Assembly (NCBI GenBank): GCA_964398055.1
Contig: CAYNLK010000010.1
Location: forward strand, 108,816-172,815
Reading direction: 5' to 3'
DNA length: 64,000 nucleotides
From: CAYNLK01 sp964398055
GTDB lineage: Bacteria; Chloroflexota; Anaerolineae; 4572-78; J111
The notes under the pieces are model-generated. The model saw only the letters and a program-made list of their open reading frames with translations, did not search any database and had not been told where the DNA came from. Positions within the stretch are counted from its first letter, which is position 1. Each line of letters starts with the position of its first letter. Positions 41,534 to 49,698 of the stretch are shown one piece after another. The position numbers and the translations under genes are program-made.

Positions 41534-42637
41534 ATGCAACGAATTCAACGAGACCTCAACCGTTTCCGGCAAATTGTGCGAGGCCGGATCAAGAAAGATT
41601 TGCGCAAATATATGTCGCAAGGGGAACTGATTGGCCGGCAGGGTAAGCGGCTGGTCAGTATCCCCATTCCCCAAATCGACATTCCCCACTTCCGCTATGG
41701 CAGCAAACAGACCGGCGGCGTGGGCCAGGGTGAGGGCGATGTCGGCGACCCGATTGGGCATGGCGATCCCCAACCGGGCCAGGGCCAGGCCGGCAGCGAG
41801 CCGGGCGAGCATATCCTGGAAGTGGATGTGACCCTGGAAGAGCTGGCCCAGATTATGGCCGAAGAGCTGGAACTGCCCAACATCCAGCCGCGCGGCACCA
41901 AGAATATCATCAGCGAGAAAAGCAAATATAACCGTATCCGGCGGGTGGGGCCGGACAGTCTGCGCCATTTCAAGCGGACCTACAAAGAGGCCCTGCGGCG
42001 GCAGATCATTACCGGCCAGTATGACCCGGTGAAGCCGGTGGTTGTGCCCATCCGGGAAGATATGCGCTACCGTTCCTGGTCGGAGGTGCCGCGGCCGGAA
42101 AGCAACGCCGTTATCATCTACATGATGGATGTGTCCGGCTCGATGGGCCGGGAGCAGAAGGAGATTGTTCGCCTGACTGCCTTTTGGATTGAAACCTGGC
42201 TGCGCAGCCAGTACCAGAAAATCGAGATCTGCTACCTGGTACACGACGCCGCGGCCAAAGAAGTCGATCAGGAGACTTTTTACCGGCTGCGCGAAGGCGG
42301 CGGCACCCGGATTAGCAGCGCCTATAAGCTGTGCAACCAGATCATCGATGAGCGCTACTCGCCGGAGGAGTGGAACATCTACCCGTTCCACTTTAGTGAT
42401 GGCGACAACTGGGGCGACGGCGATACCGATATCTGCGTGACGCTACTGGAAGACGAGTTGATTCCCAAGAGCAACCAGTTCTGTTACGGCCAGGTGCGCA
42501 GCCCATACGGCTCCGGCAGCTTTGCCCACGAACTGCGGTATCATCTGCAGGAGGAGGAGAATTTGGTCATCAGCGAGATTGCCGGGCGAGATTACATCTA
42601 CGACTCGATCAAGGCTTTTTTGGGCAAGGGACGTTAA
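41534..42637 (+). CDS. yeaH: YeaH/YhbH family (DUF444) protein
   Basis: A 367-residue DUF444 protein. It begins with a basic helix (RFRQIVRGRIKKDLRKY), has a glycine-rich disordered stretch (about 55-95), and a C-terminal von Willebrand A-like domain with a metal-binding MMDVSGSMG motif near 198-206. YeaH is the standard partner of PrkA and SpoVR in stress and stationary phase. It lies between the two here. The heptamer array directly precedes its start and there is no clear ribosome site. Confidence 0.93.
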   Translation: MQRIQRDLNRFRQIVRGRIKKDLRKYMSQGELIGRQGKRLVSIPIPQIDIPHFRYGSKQTGGVGQGEGDVGDPIGHGDPQPGQGQAGSEPGEHILEVDVTLEELAQIMAEELELPNIQPRGTKNIISEKSKYNRIRRVGPDSLRHFKRTYKEALRRQIITGQYDPVKPVVVPIREDMRYRSWSEVPRPESNAVIIYMMDVSGSMGREQKEIVRLTAFWIETWLRSQYQKIEICYLVHDAAAKEVDQETFYRLREGGGTRISSAYKLCNQIIDERYSPEEWNIYPFHFSDGDNWGDGDTDICVTLLEDELIPKSNQFCYGQVRSPYGSGSFAHELRYHLQEEENLVISEIAGRDYIYDSIKAFLGKGR

Positions 42638-42655
42638 GAAAGGTGGCCGTCACAA

Positions 42656-42688
42656 AGGTGACCGGCACTTTAAAAGTGCCGGTCACCT
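42656..42688. repeat. REP-like palindrome copy 9
   Basis: A perfect palindrome with arms AGGTGACCGGCACTTT and AAAGTGCCGGTCACCT, between yeaH and spoVR and 21 bp before the spoVR start. Confidence 0.9.
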
Positions 42689-42708
42689 GGGCAAGGTAGA
42701 TAATTGCG

Positions 42709-44205
42709 ATGAAAAAGACCCAACTGACTCCCGAACTCCAGGCCGCCTGGGAAAATATCGAAAGGTATGCCCAAGATTTCGGCCTGGATTTTTACCCGAT
42801 CATCTTTGAAGTGCTGGATTATGAGACCCTGTACGAGGTGGCGGCCCAGGGCGGCTTTCCGATCCGCTATCCCCACTGGCGCTTTGGAATGGAGTACAAC
42901 CAGCTTTCCAAAGGGTATGCCTATGGCCTGAGCGTGATCTATGAGATGGTCATCAATACCAACCCGGCTTACGCCTACCTGTTGGAAGGCAATGAGATGG
43001 TCACCCAGAAGATGGTGATGGCCCACGTCACCGCCCACGTCGACTTCTTCAAGAACAATATGTGGTTTGCCCACACCAACCGTAAAATGCTGGACGAAAT
43101 GGCCAACCACGCCAGCCGGATTCAGCGACTGATCAATCGCTTTGGCTACGAGCAGGTCGAAGCATTTGTGGATGTGTGCCTGTCGTTGGACAACCTGATC
43201 GACTACCACGCCCCCTACATTAAGCGACCGGAGGCGCAAACGCCGCAGCCGGTAGTTGAAGAGGAGGTGGTTGGGCCGGTGGTCGAAGGCTTCAAAGTGG
43301 AGCGGGACTACATGCGGAATTACATCAACCCGCCGGAGTTTCTGGAGGAACAGCGCCAAAAAATCGAGGCCGAACAGCAAAAAGCCCGTCGTTTCCCGGA
43401 AAACCCGCAGAAAGATATCCTGCTGTTCCTGCTGAATTATGCCCCGCTGGCCCGCTGGCAGCATACCATCCTGGAAATCATTCGCGACGAAGCCTACTAC
43501 TACGCCCCGCAGGGCATGACCAAGATTATGAACGAGGGTTGGGCTTCCTACTGGCACAGCAAAATCATGACCGAAAAAGCGATGGAGGACTCAGAGCTGA
43601 TCAGTTTTGCCGACCATCACGCCGGGGTGGTCGCCGCCGGGCGCGGCCAGCTCAATCCCTACAAGTTGGGGCTGGAGCTGTTCCGCCACATCGAGGAGCG
43701 CTGGGACAGGGGCCAATTTGGCAAGGAGTACGACGAGTGCGACGATATTCAGCTCAAACAGCGCTGGGACCGGCAGCTTGGCCTGGGCCGGGCCAAGCTA
43801 TTTGAGGTGCGCCGGCTCTATAATGATGTTACGTTTATTGACGAATTTCTAACGCCGGAGTTTGTGGAGGAACAACTGCTGTTCACCTATCGCTACAATC
43901 GCAACTCAAACCTGTACCAGATCGCCTCCCGAGATTTCAAAGAGGTCAAAGAGAAGCTATTGCGGCAATTGACCAACTTTGGGCAGCCGTTCATCACCGT
44001 GGAAGACGGCAATTACAAAAATCGAGGCGAACTGTATTTGCGCCATCGCTATGAGGGCGTTGAACTCAAACATGATTATGCCCGCGACACCATGCGCAAT
44101 ATCCAGCGCATCTGGAACCGGCCGGTGCGGCTGGAAACCGTCATCGACGACCAGGCGGTGCTGCTCGGCTTTGATGGGGCTGATTTCAAACAACAGAAGG
44201 TTTAA
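42709..44205 (+). CDS. spoVR: SpoVR family protein
   Basis: A 498-residue SpoVR/YcgB protein: FGLDFYPIIFEVLDYETLYEVAAQGGFPIRYPHWRFG near the N-terminus (read in pieces), MVMAHVTAHVDFFKNN, MNEGWASYWHSKIM, and a C-terminal beta-rich domain. SpoVR affects spore cortex formation in Bacillus and is part of the PrkA-YeaH module in many non-sporulating bacteria. A perfect REP-like palindrome precedes it. Its 3' side carries a heptamer array. Confidence 0.95.
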   Translation: MKKTQLTPELQAAWENIERYAQDFGLDFYPIIFEVLDYETLYEVAAQGGFPIRYPHWRFGMEYNQLSKGYAYGLSVIYEMVINTNPAYAYLLEGNEMVTQKMVMAHVTAHVDFFKNNMWFAHTNRKMLDEMANHASRIQRLINRFGYEQVEAFVDVCLSLDNLIDYHAPYIKRPEAQTPQPVVEEEVVGPVVEGFKVERDYMRNYINPPEFLEEQRQKIEAEQQKARRFPENPQKDILLFLLNYAPLARWQHTILEIIRDEAYYYAPQGMTKIMNEGWASYWHSKIMTEKAMEDSELISFADHHAGVVAAGRGQLNPYKLGLELFRHIEERWDRGQFGKEYDECDDIQLKQRWDRQLGLGRAKLFEVRRLYNDVTFIDEFLTPEFVEEQLLFTYRYNRNSNLYQIASRDFKEVKEKLLRQLTNFGQPFITVEDGNYKNRGELYLRHRYEGVELKHDYARDTMRNIQRIWNRPVRLETVIDDQAVLLGFDGADFKQQKV

Positions 44206-44215
44206 GGCGGGGAAG

Positions 44216-44302
44216 GTGAAGAGTGAAACGTGAAGGGTGAAAGGTGAAGAGTGAAACGATGGATCACGCATCACGTTTCACGCATCACGTTTTACGTTTT
44301 AC
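44216..44302. repeat. GTGAAAC heptamer array with inverted arm
   Basis: Seven-base units GTGAAAC, GTGAAGG, GTGAAAG, GTGAAGA and GTGAAAC occur in phase from about 44222, followed by TCACGCA, TCACGTT, TCACGCA, TCACGTT and TTACGTT. The two arms are reverse complements and could form a terminator-like hairpin after spoVR. Confidence 0.85.
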
Positions 44303-44355
44303 CGCCCTGAGGATATAATACACCAAAAATCGAAGTCCAAATTTCAGGAGTACCT

Positions 44356-44598
44356 ATGCCCCTCTACGAATATTACTGCGCCGATTGCCAAACCAAGTTT
44401 GAAACTCTGCGACCCATGAGCAAAGCGGATGAGCCGATACAGTGCAAACAGTGCGAGAGCATGAAGACCTCACGAGTTCTCTCCCTCTTTGCCGCTCACA
44501 CCGGCTCGCACGAGTCTAGTTTCGCCGCGGGGTCAGGCAGCCACGGTTTTGGCGGCGGCTGCGGCTGTGGCGGCGGGGCCTGCGGCTGCGGGCACTAA
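44356..44598 (+). CDS. FmdB-family zinc-ribbon protein with Gly/Cys tail
   Basis: An 80-residue protein. The N-terminal zinc ribbon has YYCADCQTKFE at about 6-16 and IQCKQCES at about 32-39, the FmdB pattern. A Gly/Cys/His-rich tail (CGCGGGACGCGH) at the end could bind more metal. FmdB proteins are putative regulators, often single genes, and a function has not been shown for most. A short leader after the heptamer array carries the AGGAG ribosome site. Confidence 0.88.
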   Translation: MPLYEYYCADCQTKFETLRPMSKADEPIQCKQCESMKTSRVLSLFAAHTGSHESSFAAGSGSHGFGGGCGCGGGACGCGH

Positions 44599-44610
44599 CC
44601 AGCCGCCCAG

Positions 44611-45807
44611 CTATGGGTGACCGACGTAGGCCAGGGCCTGGTCCAAATCGGCCATCAAATCCTCAGCCTCTTCAATGCCAACGGAGTAGCGCACCAAACT
44701 CTCCGGGATGCCCATGGCCGCCCGCTCCTCCGGCGTACATTCCACGTGGCTGGTTGTGGCCGGAGGGCCGGCCACAGTCTCCACCGCCCCCAAATTGGCC
44801 GCGGCGTGGGCATAGCGCAGCCGGGGCAGAAAAGCACGGACCACATCAAAGTTATTCCCCTTGAGAATAAAACTGAGCACGCCGCCGAAGCCCCGCATCT
44901 GCCGCCGGGCGATATCGTGCTGCGGGTGCGACTCCAGGCCGGGATAGAAGACCTGCTCGACCGCCGGATGGGCCTGCAAGAAGCGGGCAATGGTCAGGGC
45001 ACTCTCATTTTGCCGGCGGATGCGCAGGTGGAGCGTTTTCATGCCCCGTAGCAACAAATACGCCGACATCGGCTCGAGGGTAGCGCCGTTGATTTCCCGA
45101 AAGTGGTAGATCTGCTCGACCAATGCCTTTGGCCCGCAAACAACGCCGCCCAGAGCATCGGCGTGGCCGCCCAGAAACTTGGTGGCGCTATGCAGCACCA
45201 GGTCGGCGCCCAGCTCCAACGGGCGCTGGTTGAGAGGGGTGGCAAAGGTGTTATCGACCACCACCACTGCCCCAACTCGATGACCGGCCTGGGCCAGCCG
45301 GGCCAGGTCGACCACTTTGAGGGTGGGATTAGTGGGACTCTCCAGGTAGAGCAGCCGGCAGCCTTTGGCGATCTCCGCTTCGATGGCCTCGTGGTCGGTG
45401 GTATCGCACAAAGTGACCTCGATTTGAAAGCGGGGCAGAAACTCGATGAAAATCTTGTTGGTGCCGCCATAGGTATCTTTCACCGAAACCACCCGGTCGC
45501 CCGGCGAGAGCAGGCTGAACAGGGTATTGCTGATGGCCGCCATGCCGGTGGCAAAGCTGGTGGCGGCGGCGGCCCCTTCAAGCTGGCGCAGCTTCTCTTC
45601 AAACACCTGGACGGTTGGATTGGTGTTGCGGCTATAAATGTGGCCGGCTTTCTGCCCCAGAGCAACCTGCTGCCACTCGTCGACATCGCGGTAGCCAAAG
45701 GAGACGCTGTGGACCACCGGCACCTGGGTTGCGCCTTGCAAAAGATACTCTTCTTCCCCGGCCCAAACGGCCAGGGTGCCGGGTTGCGGCTGGTTGTTTG
45801 TAGACAT
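44611..45807 (-). CDS. Trans-sulfuration PLP enzyme (cystathionine gamma-synthase/lyase type)
   Basis: A 398-residue fold-type I PLP enzyme: YSRNTNPTV near 58-66, SFATGMAAI, DTYGGTNKIF, LYLESPTNPTL, and the PLP lysine in HSATKFLGGHADALGG at about 205-220. The C-terminal part has TTSHVECTPEERAAMGIPESLVR. The family includes cystathionine gamma-synthase, cystathionine gamma-lyase, methionine gamma-lyase and O-acetylhomoserine sulfhydrylases; sequence alone does not decide. AAAGGAGG lies about 16 bp before the start, unusually far, and the leader segment containing it is duplicated upstream. Confidence 0.9.
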   Translation of the reverse strand: MSTNNQPQPGTLAVWAGEEEYLLQGATQVPVVHSVSFGYRDVDEWQQVALGQKAGHIYSRNTNPTVQVFEEKLRQLEGAAAATSFATGMAAISNTLFSLLSPGDRVVSVKDTYGGTNKIFIEFLPRFQIEVTLCDTTDHEAIEAEIAKGCRLLYLESPTNPTLKVVDLARLAQAGHRVGAVVVVDNTFATPLNQRPLELGADLVLHSATKFLGGHADALGGVVCGPKALVEQIYHFREINGATLEPMSAYLLLRGMKTLHLRIRRQNESALTIARFLQAHPAVEQVFYPGLESHPQHDIARRQMRGFGGVLSFILKGNNFDVVRAFLPRLRYAHAAANLGAVETVAGPPATTSHVECTPEERAAMGIPESLVRYSVGIEEAEDLMADLDQALAYVGHP

Positions 45808-46115
45808 ATTTTGGGTTACTGTCCTCCTTTGTAAATAGCCCTCACCCCGTCGCTGAGCGACTCCCCTCTCCCAAACCTGTCCTGAGCGAAGCCGAAGGAT
45901 TGGGAGAGGGGTTGGGGGAGAGGGCCGCTACCTCACCCCCATTTTCATTCATCGTTGCCGTGCCGCAGGCTGGGTCCGTCTCCTTTGTAAATACCCCCTC
46001 CCCTAGCCCCTCCCCCGAATCGGGGGAGGGGTGAGGGTGGGGGTGAAAAATTTTCATTGCCGGTGGTGAGCCGTTAAACTCGTGATGATGCCCTGAAAAT
46101 ACCAAATCTCACCGC
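45808..46115. other. Gene-free gap with C-rich hairpins and a duplicated leader
   Basis: About 308 bp with no gene. CTCCTTTGTAAATA occurs at 45824-45837 (minus-strand ribosome site of the trans-sulfuration gene) and again at 45980-45993. Between and beyond them are palindromic stretches, for example CCCCTCCCCC...GGGGGAGGGG near 46010-46030. A GTCCTGAGCGAAGCCGAAGG word of a widely scattered kind sits at 45879. Confidence 0.6.
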
Positions 46116-47024
46116 TTATCCCCCCAGATAGGTGCGGAACCAGGCCAGGGTCCGCGGCCAGGCGTCGGCTGCGGCAGCCTCGTTATAACTGGCGCGGGTA
46201 TCGTTTAAAAAAGCGTGGGGCGCGCCCTCATACACGTGCATCTCGTTGGTGATCCCGGCTTCATCGAACGCGGTGTGCATAGTCTGAACCGCGTCGACCG
46301 GAATCCCCTGATCCTCTGCCCCAAACAGGCCCAAGATCGGCGCCTTCACCTGGGCAGCCTGCTCCGGCTCGAGCGGACGGCCATAGAAAACAACCCCGGC
46401 TCCCAAATCCTCCTCGACCAGAGCCGTTTGCAGCACCAGGCCGCCGCCCATACAGAACCCAACCACCCCGACCTTAGGTCCGGCAACATTCTCCTGCGCC
46501 TGCAAAAAGTCGATGCCTTGCCGGATTTCTTGAACGGCCTTGGCCATGTCCAGTTCCATCACCAGCTTGCGGGCTTCGTCCGGCTCGGTGGTGACAGCGC
46601 CATGATACAAATCCGGGGCCAGGGCGATAAAGCCTTCACCGGCAAAACGCCGGGCCAGCTCCTTGATATGGTCGTCGAGGCCCCACCACTCCTGGATGAC
46701 CACCACGGCCGGATATGAGCCGCCCTCGGCCGGCCGGGCCAGATAGCCCATCAACGTTTCGCCGCCAGCAGCGGCATATTGGACCATCTCGGCGATCAGG
46801 CCGCTCTCAGCCCCGGTTGCGGCGGCGGGCTGGTCAGCTTGGGCAGCTTCTTCTTGCACCACCGGCGGCGCAGTTGGATTGGGAAATGTACTACAGGCTG
46901 CCAGTAACATATTGGCCGCAGCCACACTGCCCAGCGCAGCCGTGGCTCTTTTGAGAAAGTCACGCCGGCTGAGTTCCCCCACTTGAAATGATCGGACAAG
47001 CTGCATTACATAAATTCTATCCAT
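46116..47024 (-). CDS. Tat-exported dienelactone hydrolase-family protein
   Basis: A 302-residue protein. The N-terminus has a twin-arginine signal (SRRDFLKRA at about 19-27) that ends in a lipobox-like LLAAC, so the product may be exported folded and then lipidated. The alpha/beta hydrolase domain has VVIQEWWGLDDHI, the nucleophile Cys in GFCMGGG, an acidic residue near GAEDQG and His in APHAF. This is the carboxymethylenebutenolidase (DLH) pattern. GGAGA is 4 bp before ATG 47024. The substrate is unknown. Confidence 0.9.
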   Translation of the reverse strand: MDRIYVMQLVRSFQVGELSRRDFLKRATAALGSVAAANMLLAACSTFPNPTAPPVVQEEAAQADQPAAATGAESGLIAEMVQYAAAGGETLMGYLARPAEGGSYPAVVVIQEWWGLDDHIKELARRFAGEGFIALAPDLYHGAVTTEPDEARKLVMELDMAKAVQEIRQGIDFLQAQENVAGPKVGVVGFCMGGGLVLQTALVEEDLGAGVVFYGRPLEPEQAAQVKAPILGLFGAEDQGIPVDAVQTMHTAFDEAGITNEMHVYEGAPHAFLNDTRASYNEAAAADAWPRTLAWFRTYLGG

Positions 47025-47240
47025 TGATCTCTCCTTTCTCGAAATAGAAGGCTTGCTGCCGTGAAGGCTATTACTTCCCCCCGCCTTCAAGATTGACCTG
47101 TTCCAACCGCAACCCCGGTCACAACCCGGCAGTCATAACATTATACTGACAAATCGCAGAAAGCGTAATCGAGGGTCAAAGAGTTGTCAGCCGGCCAGTT
47201 GAGCAAAAGGCAGTCCATCGGCATAAACAACCTTTTAGCT

Positions 47241-48434
47241 TCAAACAGGCTGGAGATTGGGTGATGAGCGCGATTGGGCAATTGCCATAATCAGCCTGGC
47301 CAGCAAAGCGGTGCGGGGCGCAATGCTGCTCAACTCGATATACTCGTCCGGGCCATGGTCAAGGCCGCCGATAGGCCCCAATCCATCCAACACCGGCGTC
47401 CCCTCGCCGGCCGCCAGGCTGGCATCGGACGCGCCGCCGGTACTGGCCCCCCGCACCGCAAAGCCAAGTTCGCTGGCGGCCCGGCGAGCCAATTCTTCCA
47501 GCTCGGCCACCTGGGGCGTGCGTTCCATCGGTGGGAGGACCGAACTTTCCTCCAACGTCAGCTTGACCGTTACGCCGGGCACGACCGGTTGGGCCAACTG
47601 CCGGCGGACCGCGTCGACCAGCGCCTCTTGCTCGGCTGCGCTGAAGGCTCGCAGGTCGAGCCGCATCTTGGCGTAATCCGGCACCATACTGGGGAAGTCG
47701 CTGCCGCCCTGCAGATAACCGGCGTTCAAGGTAACGCCGGGCCGCAGACCGTTCAGTTGCTCCAGGGCCACCAGATGATGAGCCAGGGTCAAAATGGCAT
47801 TGCGTCCCTTTTCAGGCTCTACGCCGGCGTGGGCAGAGCGACCAAAGGCTTCCACCGTGTACCACTGCACCCCTTTGCGGGCCGTCACGATGTCGCCGTT
47901 TTGGCGAGCTGCTTCCAGCGTTAGCACTGCGTCGGCCTGGCGGCTGGCCGAGCGAATCAAAGGGGGCGAGTAACGGGGGTCGGTTTCCTCATCGGACACG
48001 CACAGATAGGTCAGGCTGTCGAACCGGTCAAAACCGATCTCGGCCAGCGCGGCCAGGGCATAGAGACCGCTGAGCAGGCCGGCCTTCATATCGCAGGTTC
48101 CGGGCCCCAAGATCTTGTCGCCGGTGATGACCATCGGTCGCCGGGCGGCCGTTCCAACAGGATAAACGGTATCGCTATGACCCAGTAGTAGAATTCGTCC
48201 CTGGCCGCTGCCCCGGCGAGTCGCCAGCAGGTTATCGCCAACACAGCTCTGGGGCTGAAATTCCACCGTAAACCCCAAACCGGCCAGCCGTTCGGCCAGC
48301 CAGCCGTTGACCGCGTCGACCCCGGCTTTGTGCTGGCTGCCGGAGTCAATGCTGACTAAAGTGCGGAGATCGTCCAGGTAAGCCGGGAGTCTGTCAGATA
48401 AATAAATAACGATGGGTTCGATTGGGGTTGTCAT
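47241..48434 (-). CDS. M20 family metallopeptidase (carboxypeptidase G2-like)
   Basis: A 397-residue M20 peptidase with GHSDTVYPVG (zinc His and Asp), GPGTCDMKAG (bridging Asp), SDEETDP (catalytic Glu pair), TLEAAR, and the dimerisation domain start GRSAHAGVEPEKG. A C-terminal GGLDHGPDEYIE gives the last His ligand. The arrangement is closest to glutamate carboxypeptidases (CPG2). It starts close to the upstream LysM gene's end in the same direction. Confidence 0.9.
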   Translation of the reverse strand: MTTPIEPIVIYLSDRLPAYLDDLRTLVSIDSGSQHKAGVDAVNGWLAERLAGLGFTVEFQPQSCVGDNLLATRRGSGQGRILLLGHSDTVYPVGTAARRPMVITGDKILGPGTCDMKAGLLSGLYALAALAEIGFDRFDSLTYLCVSDEETDPRYSPPLIRSASRQADAVLTLEAARQNGDIVTARKGVQWYTVEAFGRSAHAGVEPEKGRNAILTLAHHLVALEQLNGLRPGVTLNAGYLQGGSDFPSMVPDYAKMRLDLRAFSAAEQEALVDAVRRQLAQPVVPGVTVKLTLEESSVLPPMERTPQVAELEELARRAASELGFAVRGASTGGASDASLAAGEGTPVLDGLGPIGGLDHGPDEYIELSSIAPRTALLARLIMAIAQSRSSPNLQPV

Positions 48435-48520
48435 TTTGGAGCCTCAATTCGGTAGGAAAGCTGGTCATGTTTCTCGGAATTGCCTTTAGCGTGATGGGTC
48501 TTACGCCGTTAAGCCGGGCA

Positions 48521-49648
48521 TCAGGGCCAGATAACCGGGCGCGGCGGCTCCGGCTGGGTAACAGGCACGCCTGCAGGAGAACCATCGGGGTAGGCGCCGG
48601 TGCGACGCATAATCGTCACCGTCCAGGTGACGGGGCCGGCGGCGGGACGCTGCTCTTTGGCCACGCGCCAGGCCGTCGATTGGGTCCAGTGCTCGGTCTG
48701 AGAGCCATCCGGCCAGGTGAGCTGCAGCACATAAAATTCGTCATCGGCCAGCCAGTCGGTCGCGGTCCAGTTGAAGAGTAAAGTATCGGCTGTAACCACC
48801 TGTCCCTCAACCGGCGTCAGGGGGAGCGGCGGCGGATGGGGCGGGCCGGGGGTCGTCGTTGGCGTAGGGGTAACAGTCGGCGTGGGGGTGGTCGTGGGGG
48901 TAGCCAACGGCACAACCAGGGATTGACCGGGAAATATAATATTCAGACTGGTATCCGGATTGGCCGTAGAAATAGCGTCGACGGTGGTGCCATGGCTCAG
49001 AGCAATCCCCAAGAGTGTATCACCCGACTTGACGACATAAACGATCTGGGGCGGCGGGGGACCGGGCTGGCCAACCGTCTCGACGGAGGCTGAAGCGGGA
49101 ACGATTAACTCCTGCCCCACCTGCAGGGTGCGCACATCGTCAATGTTATTTACCGCCACCAGCTCATCAACGGTAACCCCGTACAGGTCGGCGATATAGG
49201 AGGGATTTTCGCCGGTCTGAATGACGTGTGTCCGGGGCGTTGGCGTTGCCGTGGGCGAGGCCGTGAGGGTCGCGGTGGGGGGGTGGAAGTGTAAGCCAGA
49301 CTTCTTAACTGTGGCGGTAGGCGTTGGCGTGGCCGGGTCGGCCTGGACCACCTGGACCTGGGCCGGGGCTGCACCGTTGGCCTGGTAGCGAGTTACCCCC
49401 AGCACAATACCGACGACGATGAGCACACCCAGCCCAATCCCAAGCCACGAACCGCTAAAGATCGAGCTTTTCAGTGGTAAGCTATCGATCGGTTTGCCGC
49501 ACATCAGGCACGTTGTGGCCAATTCTGCGGCCGGCGTGCCGCAGTGCAGGCAGCGGCGCTGGCGATGGAAATAAAGGGTCGGTTTGCCGCAAACCCGGCA
49601 GCGACTATCGTGGGATATTAATTTGTTGCCACAAGATGGACATTCCAT
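48521..49648 (-). CDS. Double zinc-ribbon membrane protein with two LysM domains
   Basis: A 375-residue protein. Residues 1-55 carry two cytoplasmic zinc ribbons (CPSCGNKL, CRVCGKP, CLHCGTP, CLMCGKP), then a transmembrane helix at about 68-88, a Thr/Pro linker, and two LysM repeats (about 132-180 and 200-250) with NPSYIADLYGVTVDELVAVNN and DTLLGIALSHGTTVDAI. The C-terminal 110 residues form an Ig-like domain with WTATDWLADDEFYVLQLTWP. It would link a cytoplasmic metal module with wall-binding domains. A heptamer array abuts the start codon. Confidence 0.85.
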   Translation of the reverse strand: MECPSCGNKLISHDSRCRVCGKPTLYFHRQRRCLHCGTPAAELATTCLMCGKPIDSLPLKSSIFSGSWLGIGLGVLIVVGIVLGVTRYQANGAAPAQVQVVQADPATPTPTATVKKSGLHFHPPTATLTASPTATPTPRTHVIQTGENPSYIADLYGVTVDELVAVNNIDDVRTLQVGQELIVPASASVETVGQPGPPPPQIVYVVKSGDTLLGIALSHGTTVDAISTANPDTSLNIIFPGQSLVVPLATPTTTPTPTVTPTPTTTPGPPHPPPLPLTPVEGQVVTADTLLFNWTATDWLADDEFYVLQLTWPDGSQTEHWTQSTAWRVAKEQRPAAGPVTWTVTIMRRTGAYPDGSPAGVPVTQPEPPRPVIWP

Positions 49649-49650
49649 AG

Positions 49651-49692
49651 TCAATTAACAATTATCAATTATCAAGTATCAATTGTCAAAAT
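49651..49692. repeat. CAATTAN heptamer array
   Basis: CAATTAA, CAATTAT, CAATTAT, CAAGTAT and CAATTGT follow in phase on the plus strand, beginning 3 bp upstream of the LysM/zinc-ribbon start codon and ending near the stop of the membrane protein upstream. The same family occurs after gcvT. Confidence 0.8.
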
Positions 49693-49698
49693 TGGGGG

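Noticed and set aside
36614..44205. A new defence island in the repeat-rich region
   Set aside because: Apart from the ten-codon methyltransferase-like stub no nuclease, helicase or defence gene was found; prkA-yeaH-spoVR is a known stress module.
45842..46105. 87-codon open frame in the gap after the trans-sulfuration gene
   Set aside because: It consists of translated C-rich hairpins and scattered repeat words, with no ribosome site.
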